Under the pieces are notes generated by a model. It was not told the origin of the DNA, did not search any database, and saw nothing but the letters and a program-made list of their open reading frames with translations. A program made the translations under genes and the position numbers. DNA of 64,000 bases from Stella humosa (GTDB lineage: Bacteria; Pseudomonadota; Alphaproteobacteria; ATCC43930; Allostellaceae), in the NCBI RefSeq assembly GCF_006738645.1, contig NZ_AP019700.1, positions 3,174,001 through 3,238,000 of the forward strand, read 5' to 3'. Below, piece by piece: positions 6,860 through 15,970 of the stretch; the first letter of the stretch is position 1; each line of letters starts with the position of its first letter.

Positions 6860-8571
6860 TGGTTTTGTTTCCTCCCGGCGCGGGACTCTAGGCAGCCGGC
6901 CGGCAGGTGACAACGACGATCCGAGGCAGTTTGCATTATTGTATGACTGACTGCTGATTTCTTAGGCAGGTCAGGCCCGGGCCACCCCACCGCCGCCCGC
7001 GGGTCCGCGCCGCCCCGCGCGACCCCGCCTTCGATGACGATGGCATGCGCGCGCGACTGCTGCGGGTCGTAGCTGATCGGGCTGTGGCGCACCTTGTGGC
7101 CCATGGCGACCAGCTCGCGCACCGTCGCCGCCTCGATCCGTGCCTCGGCCAGGATCGGCCCGCCCTCGCAATGGATGCGCGGCGCCGACACGGCCTCCAC
7201 CGGCGACATGCCGAAATCGACGACGTTGAGGATGGTCTGCAGGACCGAGCTGATGATGACGCTGCCGCCCGGCGCCCCCACCACCAGGAAGGGCTGGCCG
7301 TCGCGCAGCAGGATCGTCGGCACCATGCCGGTCGTGCGCGCCTTGCCGGGCGCCAGCGAATTGGGCCGGCCGGGCACCGGGTCGGCCAGCTTCATCGAGT
7401 TGTTCCAGACGAAGCCCAGCCCCGGCGTCACCACCCCAGCCCCCGTGCCCAGCGTGTGGGTCAGCGACACGGCGTTGCCGGCCTCGTCATGGACCGACAG
7501 GTGCGTCGTGCAGGATGGCGGTGCGGCGGGTGCAGGCGCCGGGAACTCGCCACCGCGGATGCGGCCCGCCCATTCGGCCGCGCGCTCGGCCCCCGTCAGC
7601 ATCTCGACCGGCACGTCGGCGAAGTCCGGGTCGCCCAGCCATTCCTCGCGGTCCAGGTGCGCGGCCGCCATGGCACGGGCGACCAGGTCGAGATGATGGG
7701 GCGAGCCATGCTCGAAGCCGCCCAGCGGGAAATGCTCCAGGATGTGCAGCATCTGGATCAGCGACACGCCGCTGCCGGGCGGCGGGTTCGACAGCACGCG
7801 GAAGCCGCGATAGCGACCCTCGACCGGCGCGCCGTGGCGGACGGCATAGCCGGCCAGGTCTTCGGCCGTGACATAGGCGCCGTTGGCGGCCAGGTCGACC
7901 GCCATCCGGGCCGCCATCTCGCCGCGATAGAAGAGATCGGCCCCACCCTCTGCCAGCGCCTCCAGCGTGGTGGCCAGGTCGGGGTTGCGCAGCACCTCCC
8001 CCACCCGCCACAGCCGGCCCTCGGGATGCAGGAAGATGCTGGCCGACGCCGCGCTGGCACGAATGCGCCGCAGCCCGTCGGCCACGCCCGGCATCGGCGG
8101 TCGGGCCCAGAAGTCATGGACGAAGGGCGTCACCTCCAGACCGTCGCGGGCCATGGCCGCGGCCGGGCGGACGAGTTCGGCCCAGGGGCGCGAGCAAAGC
8201 CGGCGATGGGCCTCCCACAGCCCGGCGACGGTACCGGGTGTCATGATCGCGCGGTAGCCGATGTCGCTGCGCAGGTCGTCGAAGATGGTGTAGCCCGATA
8301 CCTCGGTGCGGCCGCGCATGTCGGCCGTCCACATGTCCGGCCACACACCCGATCCGGCGCGGGTGTGGAAGTCGATCATGCCCGACGCGCCATCCTCGGC
8401 ACGGAAGAACTGCAGCGTGCCCATGCCACCCAGCCCGCACATGAAGGGGTCGGCCACCATCTGCGCGAAGGCCGTCGCTATGGCGGCGTCGAAGGCCGTG
8501 CCGCCCCGGCGCAGGACATCGGCCCCGACATCGGCTGCCCGCGGCTGCGGGCAAACAACGATCCCTTTCAT
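6856..8571 (-). CDS. Gamma-glutamyltransferase (GGT) family protein, 3' end probably frameshifted
   Basis: Ntn-hydrolase of the GGT/cephalosporin-acylase family, 571 aa as read. The self-processing segment CTTHLSVHD places the nucleophile at Thr355; substrate loops LADPVPGRPNSLAPGKA and GAPGGS follow. There is no signal peptide, so it is probably cytoplasmic, unlike classical periplasmic GGT. The family tail normally ends soon after GGADPR. Here, after RGGADPR, one extra G near 6998-7000 would give GGGGVARA and a stop at 6971, whereas the frame as read runs 38 residues further into an AT-rich patch. I therefore think the true end is 6971. It likely hydrolyses or transfers a gamma-glutamyl or N-acyl substrate in the same pathway as the downstream transporter. 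Confidence 0.8.
   Translation of the reverse strand: MKGIVVCPQPRAADVGADVLRRGGTAFDAAIATAFAQMVADPFMCGLGGMGTLQFFRAEDGASGMIDFHTRAGSGVWPDMWTADMRGRTEVSGYTIFDDLRSDIGYRAIMTPGTVAGLWEAHRRLCSRPWAELVRPAAAMARDGLEVTPFVHDFWARPPMPGVADGLRRIRASAASASIFLHPEGRLWRVGEVLRNPDLATTLEALAEGGADLFYRGEMAARMAVDLAANGAYVTAEDLAGYAVRHGAPVEGRYRGFRVLSNPPPGSGVSLIQMLHILEHFPLGGFEHGSPHHLDLVARAMAAAHLDREEWLGDPDFADVPVEMLTGAERAAEWAGRIRGGEFPAPAPAAPPSCTTHLSVHDEAGNAVSLTHTLGTGAGVVTPGLGFVWNNSMKLADPVPGRPNSLAPGKARTTGMVPTILLRDGQPFLVVGAPGGSVIISSVLQTILNVVDFGMSPVEAVSAPRIHCEGGPILAEARIEAATVRELVAMGHKVRHSPISYDPQQSRAHAIVIEGGVARGGADPRAAVGWPGPDLPKKSAVSHTIMQTASDRRCHLPAGCLESRAGRKQNQ
6938..6943 (-). promoter_or_regulatory. Candidate -10 element upstream of the SsuA-type gene
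   Basis: In the AT-rich patch at about 6930-6960, unusual for this sequence, the minus strand reads TACAAT (5 of 6 bases of the sigma70 -10 consensus), 79 nt before the binding-protein start. No good -35 is seen, so an activator may be involved. The patch falls inside the GGT ORF as read but in non-coding sequence if the GGT stop is at 6971. Confidence 0.35.
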
Positions 8572-8624
8572 CGGCCCCTCCGGTCGTGTCTATTCCGCCA
8601 TCCGGTATATTCCCTGGCGAGCCG

Positions 8625-9137
8625 ATGCCCCAGCCCGAACTCCTCACTTCCCGCCTGCGCCTGCGCATCCGAACCCTGGCCGACGTCGAGCCGATGGTGG
8701 CGATGGACACCGACCCGGAAGTGCGCCGCTTCCTGGGCCCGGTCGATCCCGATGAACACCGCGCCCAGGTGACGGCCCACATCACCGACGGCGAACCCGA
8801 TTTCTGGGCGATCGAGCGGCGCGAGCGGCCGGGCCTGATCGGGCTCGCCACCATCCGCCCACGGCCGGACGGACTGGGCAACCAGGTGACCTGGCGGCTG
8901 GCGCGCGAGGCGTGGGGCGAGGGCCTCGCCACCGAAGCCGCCGCTGCCTTGGTTCGCCACGCCGAAGCGACACCCGGCTATGGCCCGCTCGTCGCCATCA
9001 TCGACCCCGGCAACGCCGCCTCGATCGCGGTTGCCCGCCGGATCGGGATGGTGCCGATCGGCGAGGGGGTCTTCTATGGCGGCCCCCGCATCCTCTATGG
9101 CTTCGCCCCCACCGCTGCTACGGACCAGTCCCCATGA
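8625..9137 (+). CDS. GNAT acetyltransferase, RimJ/RimL-like
   Basis: A 170-aa acetyl-CoA-dependent N-acetyltransferase of the Acetyltransf_3 group. It shows the opening TSRLRLRIRTLADVEPM, a central strand WAIERRERPGLIGLATI and the CoA-binding loop WGEGLATEAAAAL near residue 105. I set the start at 8625 (MPQPELLTSRLRL, the usual family start); an ATG at 8586 would add 13 poorly conserved residues. Its stop overlaps the next start as ATGA, so it is translationally coupled to the P1 peptidase. The substrate (amine, ribosomal protein or peptide) is unknown. Confidence 0.85.
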   Translation: MPQPELLTSRLRLRIRTLADVEPMVAMDTDPEVRRFLGPVDPDEHRAQVTAHITDGEPDFWAIERRERPGLIGLATIRPRPDGLGNQVTWRLAREAWGEGLATEAAAALVRHAEATPGYGPLVAIIDPGNAASIAVARRIGMVPIGEGVFYGGPRILYGFAPTAATDQSP

Positions 9138-10195
9138 CCGCCCGCGCCCGCCTCCGCGACCTCGGCATCGTCGTCGGCCGCCTGCCGACCGGCCGCCACA
9201 ATGCCATCACCGACGTGGCCGGCGTGCGCGTCGGCCATGCCACCGTGATCGCCGACGCACCGGCGCAGGCGCGCAGCGGCGTCACCGTCGTCCTGCCGAC
9301 ATCCGACGAGCCCTATCGCAACCAGGTCTTCGCCGGCTTCCACCGCTTCAACGGCTTCGGCGAGATGACCGGCGTCCACTGGGTCGAGGAATCGGGCATC
9401 CTCGCCTCGCCCATCGCCATCACCTCGACCTATTCGGTCGGCGTCATGCGCGACGCCTTGATCCTGGACCGCTTCGTCCATGCCCCGCATGCGACGGGGG
9501 TGCAGCCGCTGGTGGCGGAGACGAGCGACGCCTGGCTCAGCGACGGCTCGCGCCCCCTGGTGACCGCCGACCACCTGCATGCCGCCATGGCCGCGGCGAA
9601 GTCCGGCCCGGTGGCGGAAGGCAATGTCGGCGGCGGCACCGGCATGATCTGCCACGAATTCAAGGGCGGCATCGGCACGTCCTCGCGCCGGGTCGAGACG
9701 CCGTCCGGCGGCTTCATGGTGGGCGCGCTGGTGCAGGCCAACTATGGCAAGCGGGTGGAGCTGACGGTGGCCGGCGTGCCGGTCGGTCGCACGCTGACCC
9801 GCGCCGTCGTGCCGCTGCCGCGCGACGAGGACGGGTCCATCATCATCATCGTGGCGACCGACGCGCCGCTGCTGCCGCCGCAGTGCACGCGCCTGGCCCA
9901 GCGCGCCACGGTCGGCCTCGGCCGCGTCGGCGGCACCGGGTCGAACGGTAGCGGGGACCTGTTCCTGGCCTTCTCCACCGGCAACCGCGTGCCGTCCCAG
10001 CCGGAGCGCCCGGTCGAGGGCCTGCGCATGCTGCCCAACGCCCACATGACCCAGCTCTTCACCGGCGTGGCGGAGGCCGTCGAGGAGGCGATCATCAACG
10101 CCATGTGCATGGCCGAGACGATGACCGGCCAGCAGGGCCGCGTCGTCCACGCCCTGCCGCTCGACCGCCTGGTGGAGCTGTGCCGCGCGCGCTGA
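9134..10195 (+). CDS. P1-family (DmpA-type) aminopeptidase/beta-peptidyl aminopeptidase
   Basis: A 353-aa N-terminal-nucleophile hydrolase of the DmpA/BapA family, which removes N-terminal residues from small, D- or beta-amino-acid-containing peptides or amides. The early motif NAITDVAGVRVGHAT is typical. The self-cleavage site that frees the nucleophile is expected at Gly234-Ser235 in EDGSIIIIVATDAPL, followed by the glycine-rich GGTGSNGSGD. No signal peptide, so cytoplasmic. It is co-transcribed with flanking GNAT genes (ATGA overlap upstream, 16-nt overlap downstream), suggesting a peptide or amide salvage unit next to the GGT operon. Confidence 0.88.
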   Translation: MTARARLRDLGIVVGRLPTGRHNAITDVAGVRVGHATVIADAPAQARSGVTVVLPTSDEPYRNQVFAGFHRFNGFGEMTGVHWVEESGILASPIAITSTYSVGVMRDALILDRFVHAPHATGVQPLVAETSDAWLSDGSRPLVTADHLHAAMAAAKSGPVAEGNVGGGTGMICHEFKGGIGTSSRRVETPSGGFMVGALVQANYGKRVELTVAGVPVGRTLTRAVVPLPRDEDGSIIIIVATDAPLLPPQCTRLAQRATVGLGRVGGTGSNGSGDLFLAFSTGNRVPSQPERPVEGLRMLPNAHMTQLFTGVAEAVEEAIINAMCMAETMTGQQGRVVHALPLDRLVELCRAR

Positions 10196-10629
10196 CCGCC
10201 GTCCGCACCGGCGCGGCAGCCGACGCCGACGCGCTGACGGCGATCTTCCTGGCCGCCCGCGCCGGCATGACCTACCTGCCCGCCCTGCATACCGACGCCG
10301 AGACGCGCTGGTGGATGGAGCACGTCGTGCTGGGCGGCTCGCGCGTGCTGGTCGCCACCAGCGACGGCCAGCCGGCCGGCTTCGCCGCCATCGGTCCCGG
10401 CACGCTCAAGCATCTCTACGTCCGCCCCGACGCGCAGAGGGCGGGCCTGGGCAGCGCCCTGCTGGAGGCGGCGCAGGCGACCGAGCCCAGTCTCGTCCTG
10501 CACGTCTTCGCGCAGAACGCGGCGGCCATCCGCCTCTATCGCCGCCACGGCTTTGCCGTCACCGGCGGCAGCGACGGGTCCGGCAACGAAGAAGGGTTGC
10601 CGGACCTGGAGATGACCTGGAGACCGTGA
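10180..10629 (+). CDS. GNAT acetyltransferase
   Basis: A compact 149-aa GNAT with the acetyl-CoA loop RPDAQRAGLGSALLEAA near residue 85 and the C-terminal NAAAIRLYRRHGFAVTG typical of the family. I placed the start at GTG 10180, which gives MPRALTAVRTGAAADADAL and overlaps the peptidase gene by 16 nt; upstream in-frame sequence reads as low-complexity antisense-like protein. It closes the three-gene GNAT-P1 peptidase-GNAT unit. Confidence 0.82.
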   Translation: MPRALTAVRTGAAADADALTAIFLAARAGMTYLPALHTDAETRWWMEHVVLGGSRVLVATSDGQPAGFAAIGPGTLKHLYVRPDAQRAGLGSALLEAAQATEPSLVLHVFAQNAAAIRLYRRHGFAVTGGSDGSGNEEGLPDLEMTWRP

Positions 10630-10640
10630 TTTCGGACGGT

Positions 10641-11102
10641 TCAGCCGGTCGCGCGCGCCGGCCCCACCGGATGGATGCTGCGGAAACCCACGGCTAGGCG
10701 GTTCCAGCCATTGATCGCGATGATCAGCAGCGTCAGCTCGACCTGCTCGGCCTCGGAGAAATTCGCCTTCAGCAGCTCGTAGTCGGCATCGGGTGCGCCG
10801 GTCCGGGCGAGTAGGGTCAGCGCCTCGGTCCAGGCCAGGGCCGCGCGCTCGCGCGCATCGAACAGCGGTGATTCGCGCCACGCACTCAGCAGATAGAGCC
10901 GCTGCTCCGTCTCGCCGCGGCGGCGGGCGTCGGCCGTATGCATGTTCAGGCAATAGGCGCAGCCGTTGATCTGCGACGCCCGGATCTTCACCAGTTCGAC
11001 CAGCAGCGGCTCGAAGCCGAATCCCTGCACCTTGGCCTCGAGGTCGCGCATGGCCTGGACAGCGGCGGGGGCGGCTTTGAAGTAGTTCAGCCTGGGCTGC
11101 AT
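10641..11102 (-). CDS. AhpD-like / carboxymuconolactone decarboxylase family protein
   Basis: A 153-aa helical protein with the redox motif CAYCLNMH near residue 50, as in alkylhydroperoxidase AhpD and related peroxidase-like CMD proteins. The two cysteines would undergo thiol-disulfide cycling in peroxide detoxification. The start at 11102 is supported by GGAG 8 nt upstream; the ORF extends further upstream without support. It stands alone, convergent with the GNAT gene. Confidence 0.85.
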   Translation of the reverse strand: MQPRLNYFKAAPAAVQAMRDLEAKVQGFGFEPLLVELVKIRASQINGCAYCLNMHTADARRRGETEQRLYLLSAWRESPLFDARERAALAWTEALTLLARTGAPDADYELLKANFSEAEQVELTLLIIAINGWNRLAVGFRSIHPVGPARATG

Positions 11103-11234
11103 CGTTGCGTCTCCGTTCATATCGGAAGGGGTTCCGCGTACAGGACGAGCCGGCATCAGCATTCGTGACATCGAGAGGGGGAATCGCCGCCAGATTGGGT
11201 TCAATCTGGCCGGACACAACCAGATCTGTGTCGG

Positions 11235-12356
11235 TTGCGCCGCAACATGCGGGCCTCATATGTAGATTCTGCGTTATGCATGGCGTTGGGTTATGATGAC
11301 GCCTCAGAAGCCGAACGACGGGAGCGCGCGTTGAGCTTTCCAGACGCCGCCTTGAGCGAGCTATCCGACCGCGGCCCCGACCGGGCGCCGGAGAACGGCC
11401 CGGGCGCCGATGCCCAGGGCGGCGGTGGCATGCCGGAAACGACGACGTCGGTACCGGTCTTGCTGCTCGACGACGACGCGCAGATCCTGCGCGAGTACGT
11501 CGACATGCTGGAATCGATCGGCATCCAGAGCCATTCGGCCACCAGTGCCGTGCGCGGCCTGGCGATGCTGGAGGACCATCCCGAAATCGGGCTGGTCGTG
11601 GCCGACATCCGCATGCCCGAGATGGACGGGCTGCGGTTCGCCTCGATCGTGCGGCAGATGAAGCGCACCGGCCCCTCCCCGCAATTCATCTTCATCACCG
11701 GCTATGGCGAGATCAGCGCTGCATTGGCGGCACTCCGCCTGGAGGCTTCGGACTTCCTCCTGAAGCCGGTGCGCCGCTCGGACTTCCTGTCGGCCGTGCG
11801 CCGTGCCGTCCAGCGGGTCGAGGCCGACCGCGCCATCAGTTCGATCCAGTCGCTGCTGCCGATCGTCGCCCGTTGGCAGGCGACCGCCGCCTCGACCCAG
11901 CGCCAGGCCCTGGTAGGCGTGCCGCAGTTGGAGGAGCCGGGGCCGATCCCGCCGACGCCGGCCCCGACGGGCCCCGCCGACAACTCGCCCGAGCGCATGG
12001 CCGAGATGAAGTCCCGCGTGGTCCAGGTCATCCAGTCGCGCCAGGCGCGCGACCGCCACTTCCCGCAGCACCTGTTCGCCGATCCCGCCTGGGACATGCT
12101 GCTGGACCTGACGCTGGCCAAGCTGTCGAGCAAGGAGATATCCGTCTCGTCCGTCTGCCTGGCCGCCGGCGTGCCGCAATCGACCGCGCTGCGCCGCCTC
12201 CAGGACCTCGAGCGTTCCGGACTGGTACGTCGCCGCCGCGACCGCGACGACCGCCGCCGCATCTTCGTGGAGCTGACCGAAGACGCGATGCAGCGCATCC
12301 TGCGCTATCTGGGCGTCATCAGCATGTCGCCGCCGCGCGAACAGAAGGGCGCCTGA
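11235..12356 (+). CDS. Response regulator with REC domain and MarR-like winged-helix output
   Basis: About 373 aa as read. A receiver domain spans residues 74-195: acidic pair in LLLDDDAQ, phospho-acceptor Asp124 in VVADIRMPEMDG, Thr155 in FITGYGE and Lys177 in LLKPV. A linker rich in Pro and Thr follows. Residues 275-360 are a winged helix of MarR-like type (SSKEISVSSVCLAAGVPQST, then a wing rich in Arg/Asp). That pairing is less common than OmpR or NarL outputs. The gene for the likely cognate kinase begins 19 nt downstream. The start is uncertain: TTG 11332 or ATG 11430 (MPETTTSVPVLLLDDD) would remove an unconserved leader. Confidence 0.82.
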   Translation: MRRNMRASYVDSALCMALGYDDASEAERRERALSFPDAALSELSDRGPDRAPENGPGADAQGGGGMPETTTSVPVLLLDDDAQILREYVDMLESIGIQSHSATSAVRGLAMLEDHPEIGLVVADIRMPEMDGLRFASIVRQMKRTGPSPQFIFITGYGEISAALAALRLEASDFLLKPVRRSDFLSAVRRAVQRVEADRAISSIQSLLPIVARWQATAASTQRQALVGVPQLEEPGPIPPTPAPTGPADNSPERMAEMKSRVVQVIQSRQARDRHFPQHLFADPAWDMLLDLTLAKLSSKEISVSSVCLAAGVPQSTALRRLQDLERSGLVRRRRDRDDRRRIFVELTEDAMQRILRYLGVISMSPPREQKGA

Positions 12357-12375
12357 CCGCCCCCTGCCCGCCAAA

Positions 12376-14961
12376 GTGATCTTTCCGCGCGAACGGCGGG
12401 CGCTCGCCCTCGACCTGCTTCTGGGCGTGCTGACCGGCATCCTGGGCTACGGGCTCAATCGCCTGCCCCTGGCGATCGGCTGGGGGGTGGAGTTCCATGT
12501 CGGGGCGTTCCTGCCCTTCCTGCTGCTGCCGCGCTCGGTCGCCGGGGCCACGGTCGCGGGCGCCATCGCGCCGCTCCATCTGCTGCTGGTGTGGAACCAC
12601 CCCTTCGCCTGGGCGGTGACGGCGCTGGAGATCCCAGCCGTGGCACTGCTGCGGCGGCGCGTCGGCACCGATCTCGTCACCGCCGACGCAGCCTATTGGG
12701 CGGTGATCGGCCTGCCCGCCGCCATCGCCGGATATCACCTGCTGTCGGGGCTACAGGCCGTGCCGGCGGTGCTGGCCGGGTTGCAGCAGGGGCTGGGCAG
12801 CTTCTTCTCGGTCAGCCTCGCCTGCGTCGCCGGGATGCTGGTGCAGTTGGGCCATCCCCGGCCGGGCGACACGCCGGCGATCCCGCTGCGCGCCGCCATC
12901 AGCGCCATCGTCTCGGTGGTGGCGATATCGACCGGCATCATGATCCTGGGCGTCGACGCCCGCCTCTATTGGCGCACGCTGGTGGAGGAGCGCGCCGCAG
13001 GCATCGTCCATATCCGCGACCGCGCCGACACGATCCTCCAGCGCCTCCGCGACGACGCGCAGATGATGACCCAGGCCATGGTGGCCGCCGCCCCGGCCGA
13101 CGGGCCTGTGTCCGGGGTTGCCAGCGAGGCCACGCGGCTGCTGGCGGGCATCACCCTGCGCGACGAGCAAGGCAACCCGATCTGGTCCTGGACCGCGCCC
13201 GCATCCGGCGCCGCTGCCCCGACCATCTCCATTTCGATTCCGGTCGACCGCGCGGGCCAGCGCGCCACCGCCATTGCCACCATTGCCCCGCGGGCGATCG
13301 CCGAACGCCTCGACCGGCCGGGCATGAGTGGGTCCGCGCTGATCCTGCGGGATTCCTCGGGCACCGCCCACGCCGACCCCTCGGGCCTGGCGACCCGGCT
13401 GGGCGACCTGGACGCCCATTGCCTGCAGCCGACGACCGACCGGTCGGCCGGGCCGGAGGCACCAGATTTACGGCCGCTGGTGGCGCCGGTCCTGAGCTGG
13501 TCGGCGCCGCTCTTCTGCGCCAGCGGCCCGGCGACCGCCTTTCCTGGCCTGTCGCTGACCGCCGCGACCGCCGTCACCGAGATCGTCGAGCGCCACCACC
13601 GGGCGGTGCTCGATACCATGCTGCTGGTTGTCGGCATCTGCGGCCTGGGCGTGTTGGCGGCGGGCGTCCTGTCGGCCGCGACGGCCCGGCGGATCGAGGT
13701 GATGCGCGAGGCGCTGGCCGCCGGCCCCGGCTTCCGCTTCGCCCCGCGCACCCAGTCGGGCATCGCCGAGATCCGCCTGCTCGAGGCCGACATCGTGCGC
13801 CTGTCGGAGGCGCTGGAGCGCGAAGCGGCCGAAGCCACGCTGATGCGCCGCCGGATGGAGACGATCGCCGCCCACACCCCGATCGTCATCTACATCCTCG
13901 ACCTGTCGGGCGACGAGCCAGCGCCCTCCTTCGTCACCCGCTCGATCGAGCCGATCCTGGGGCACCCGCCTGACAGTGCGCTGACACCGGCCTGGTGGGC
14001 CGCAAACCTCCACCCGGAAGACGCCCCGCGGGTCCGCAGCGGGCTGGAGCAGTTGGCCAGCCATGGCAGCTTCAACGGCGAGTTCCGCCTGCGCGCGCCG
14101 GACGGCGCCTACCGCTGGGTCTACCAGGAATTGCGCGTGATCGACGGGCCGGACGGGCGTCCGCGCGAGGCCGTCGGCGTGATGATCGACATCACGCCGC
14201 GCAAGCACAGCGAGACTCGCCTGATCGAGACCGCCAACCTGGTGGCGCTGGGCGAGATGTCGGCCGCCGTCGCCCATGAGCTGACCCAGCCGCTCCACGT
14301 CATCGGCCTGGCGGCCGAGAACCTGCTGGACCAGGTGGCGACGACCGCGGTCGTGTCGGAACGCGCGGTGATCAAGCTGCGCGACATCGTCGAGCAGACC
14401 CACCGGGCCGCCGGCATCGTCCACCGCATGCGCCAGCTCGGCCGCAAGGAGGCGGAACCGCCCACGCCGATCCGCGTCGGCGACGCACTGGAAGCCGTCC
14501 TGCGGCCGCTGGAGCCCGAGCTGCGCGCCTTCGGCATCCTGCTCACCGTCGCCGGCGACGGGCTGGGGTGCCGGGTCGTCGGCCAGCCGGGGCTGCTGGA
14601 GCAGGTGGCGACCAACCTCGTCATCAACGCGCGCGACGCCATCTACCAGCGCCATGCCGAGGACCGGCCGAGCGCCGAAGGCGGCGACCGGATCGAGGTG
14701 CTGGCGAGCGAGCGGCCGGCCGAGCGCCGCGTGTCGATCCGCGTGCGCGACACCGGCACCGGCCTCGACCCCGCCATCCTGCGCCGCGCCTTCGAGCCCT
14801 TCTTCACGACCAAGGAGGTCGGCAAGGGCCTGGGCCTGGGCTTGGCCATCTGCCACGGCACGGTGCGCGACCTGGGCGGGCATATCGAGGCGCGCAACTG
14901 GCAGCATGGTGCCGAGTTCGAGGTGCTGCTGCCGCTGTTCGCCGATGGCGGGCGCGCCTGA
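12376..14961 (+). CDS. Membrane-bound PAS histidine kinase
   Basis: Sensor kinase of 861 aa from a GTG start. Residues 10-205 contain about six hydrophobic helices (a MASE-like integral sensor), then an apparently periplasmic region to about 410 and a further helix (LDTMLLVVGICGLGVLAAG). A PAS/PAC fold lies at about 490-605 (DGAYRWVYQELRV), followed by HisKA with phospho-acceptor His634 in AHELTQPLHVIG. The ATPase domain has the N box NLVINARDAI, DTGTGLDP and GKGLGLGLAI. The E-L-x-Q-P phosphorylation box is of the FixL/NtrB group. It should phosphorylate the REC-MarR regulator encoded just upstream. The signal is unknown. Confidence 0.9.
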   Translation: MIFPRERRALALDLLLGVLTGILGYGLNRLPLAIGWGVEFHVGAFLPFLLLPRSVAGATVAGAIAPLHLLLVWNHPFAWAVTALEIPAVALLRRRVGTDLVTADAAYWAVIGLPAAIAGYHLLSGLQAVPAVLAGLQQGLGSFFSVSLACVAGMLVQLGHPRPGDTPAIPLRAAISAIVSVVAISTGIMILGVDARLYWRTLVEERAAGIVHIRDRADTILQRLRDDAQMMTQAMVAAAPADGPVSGVASEATRLLAGITLRDEQGNPIWSWTAPASGAAAPTISISIPVDRAGQRATAIATIAPRAIAERLDRPGMSGSALILRDSSGTAHADPSGLATRLGDLDAHCLQPTTDRSAGPEAPDLRPLVAPVLSWSAPLFCASGPATAFPGLSLTAATAVTEIVERHHRAVLDTMLLVVGICGLGVLAAGVLSAATARRIEVMREALAAGPGFRFAPRTQSGIAEIRLLEADIVRLSEALEREAAEATLMRRRMETIAAHTPIVIYILDLSGDEPAPSFVTRSIEPILGHPPDSALTPAWWAANLHPEDAPRVRSGLEQLASHGSFNGEFRLRAPDGAYRWVYQELRVIDGPDGRPREAVGVMIDITPRKHSETRLIETANLVALGEMSAAVAHELTQPLHVIGLAAENLLDQVATTAVVSERAVIKLRDIVEQTHRAAGIVHRMRQLGRKEAEPPTPIRVGDALEAVLRPLEPELRAFGILLTVAGDGLGCRVVGQPGLLEQVATNLVINARDAIYQRHAEDRPSAEGGDRIEVLASERPAERRVSIRVRDTGTGLDPAILRRAFEPFFTTKEVGKGLGLGLAICHGTVRDLGGHIEARNWQHGAEFEVLLPLFADGGRA

Positions 14962-15061
14962 TCGCGGTGCAGGTCGCGCGCGCCGACACGGCTTTCCTGG
15001 ATTGCCGGGCGAACTTGCCGCATAGAAGCAGCCGACAACGGGTTTTCAGGCGAGGTAGGAC

Positions 15062-15970
15062 GTGACCATCGACCGGAGTTCGCATCTGCAGCGGCTCGAG
15101 GACGAGAGCATCCACATCATGCGCGAGGTGGCGGCGGAGTTCCGCAACCCGGTCATGCTCTATTCCATCGGCAAGGATTCGTCGGTGATGCTGCACCTGG
15201 CGATGAAGGCCTTCTATCCCGCCAAGCCGCCCTTCCCGCTGCTCCATGTCGACACGACGTGGAAGTTCCGCGAGATGATCCGCTTTCGCGACGAGACGGC
15301 AGCGCGCCTGGGCTTGCGCCTCATCGTCCACACCAACCCGGACGGGCTGGCCCGCAACGTCAACCCGTTCGAGCATGGCTCGTCCTACTACACCCACGTG
15401 ATGAAGACCGAGGCCCTGAAGCAGGCGCTGACGGCGCACGGCTTCGATGCCGCCTTCGGCGGCGCCCGGCGCGACGAGGAGGCGAGCCGGGCCAAGGAGC
15501 GCATCTTCTCGTTCCGCTCGGCCGCCCATGGCTGGGACCCCAAGAACCAGCGGCCGGAACTCTGGCACCTCTACAACACCCGCATCGCGCCCGGCGAATC
15601 GATCCGCGTATTCCCGCTGTCCAACTGGACCGAGCTCGACATCTGGGAATACATCCTGGCCGAGGCGATCCCGATCGTGCCGCTCTATTTCGCCGCCCAG
15701 CGGCCGGTGGTCGAGCGCGACGGCATGCTGATCATGGCCGATGACGCGCGCCTGCCGCTGGAGCCGGGCCAGCAGCCGCAGTCGCGCCTGGTGCGCTTCC
15801 GCACGCTGGGCTGCTACCCGCTGACGGCCGCCAGCGAATCCTCGGCCGTCACCCTGGAGGAGATCGTGCAGGAAATCATGGCCGCGCGGCGCTCCGAGCG
15901 ATCGGGCCGCCTGATCGACCATGACGAGCAGGCATCGATGGAACGCAAGAAGCGCGAGGGCTACTTCTGA
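15062..15970 (+). CDS. cysD: Sulfate adenylyltransferase subunit 2
   Basis: A 302-aa ATP pyrophosphatase-type subunit that makes APS from sulfate and ATP with the CysN GTPase. The PP-loop [14 protein letters not shown] is at about residue 40, and [14 protein letters not shown] near 260 is the conserved C-terminal segment of the family. Translation starts at GTG 15062 after GAGGTAGGAC. The cysNC ATG overlaps the stop as TGATG, so the two are translated together. First step of assimilatory sulfate reduction. Confidence 0.96.
   Translation: MTIDRSSHLQRLEDESIHIMREVAAEFRNPVMLYSIGKDSSVMLHLAMKAFYPAKPPFPLLHVDTTWKFREMIRFRDETAARLGLRLIVHTNPDGLARNVNPFEHGSSYYTHVMKTEALKQALTAHGFDAAFGGARRDEEASRAKERIFSFRSAAHGWDPKNQRPELWHLYNTRIAPGESIRVFPLSNWTELDIWEYILAEAIPIVPLYFAAQRPVVERDGMLIMADDARLPLEPGQQPQSRLVRFRTLGCYPLTAASESSAVTLEEIVQEIMAARRSERSGRLIDHDEQASMERKKREGYF

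Noticed and set aside
5795-8772. Long plus-strand ORFs (for example 5795-6910 and 7045-8772) opposite the ABC and GGT genes
   Set aside because: Their translations are His/Arg/Gly-rich with no domain, and typical of the antisense of high-GC genes.
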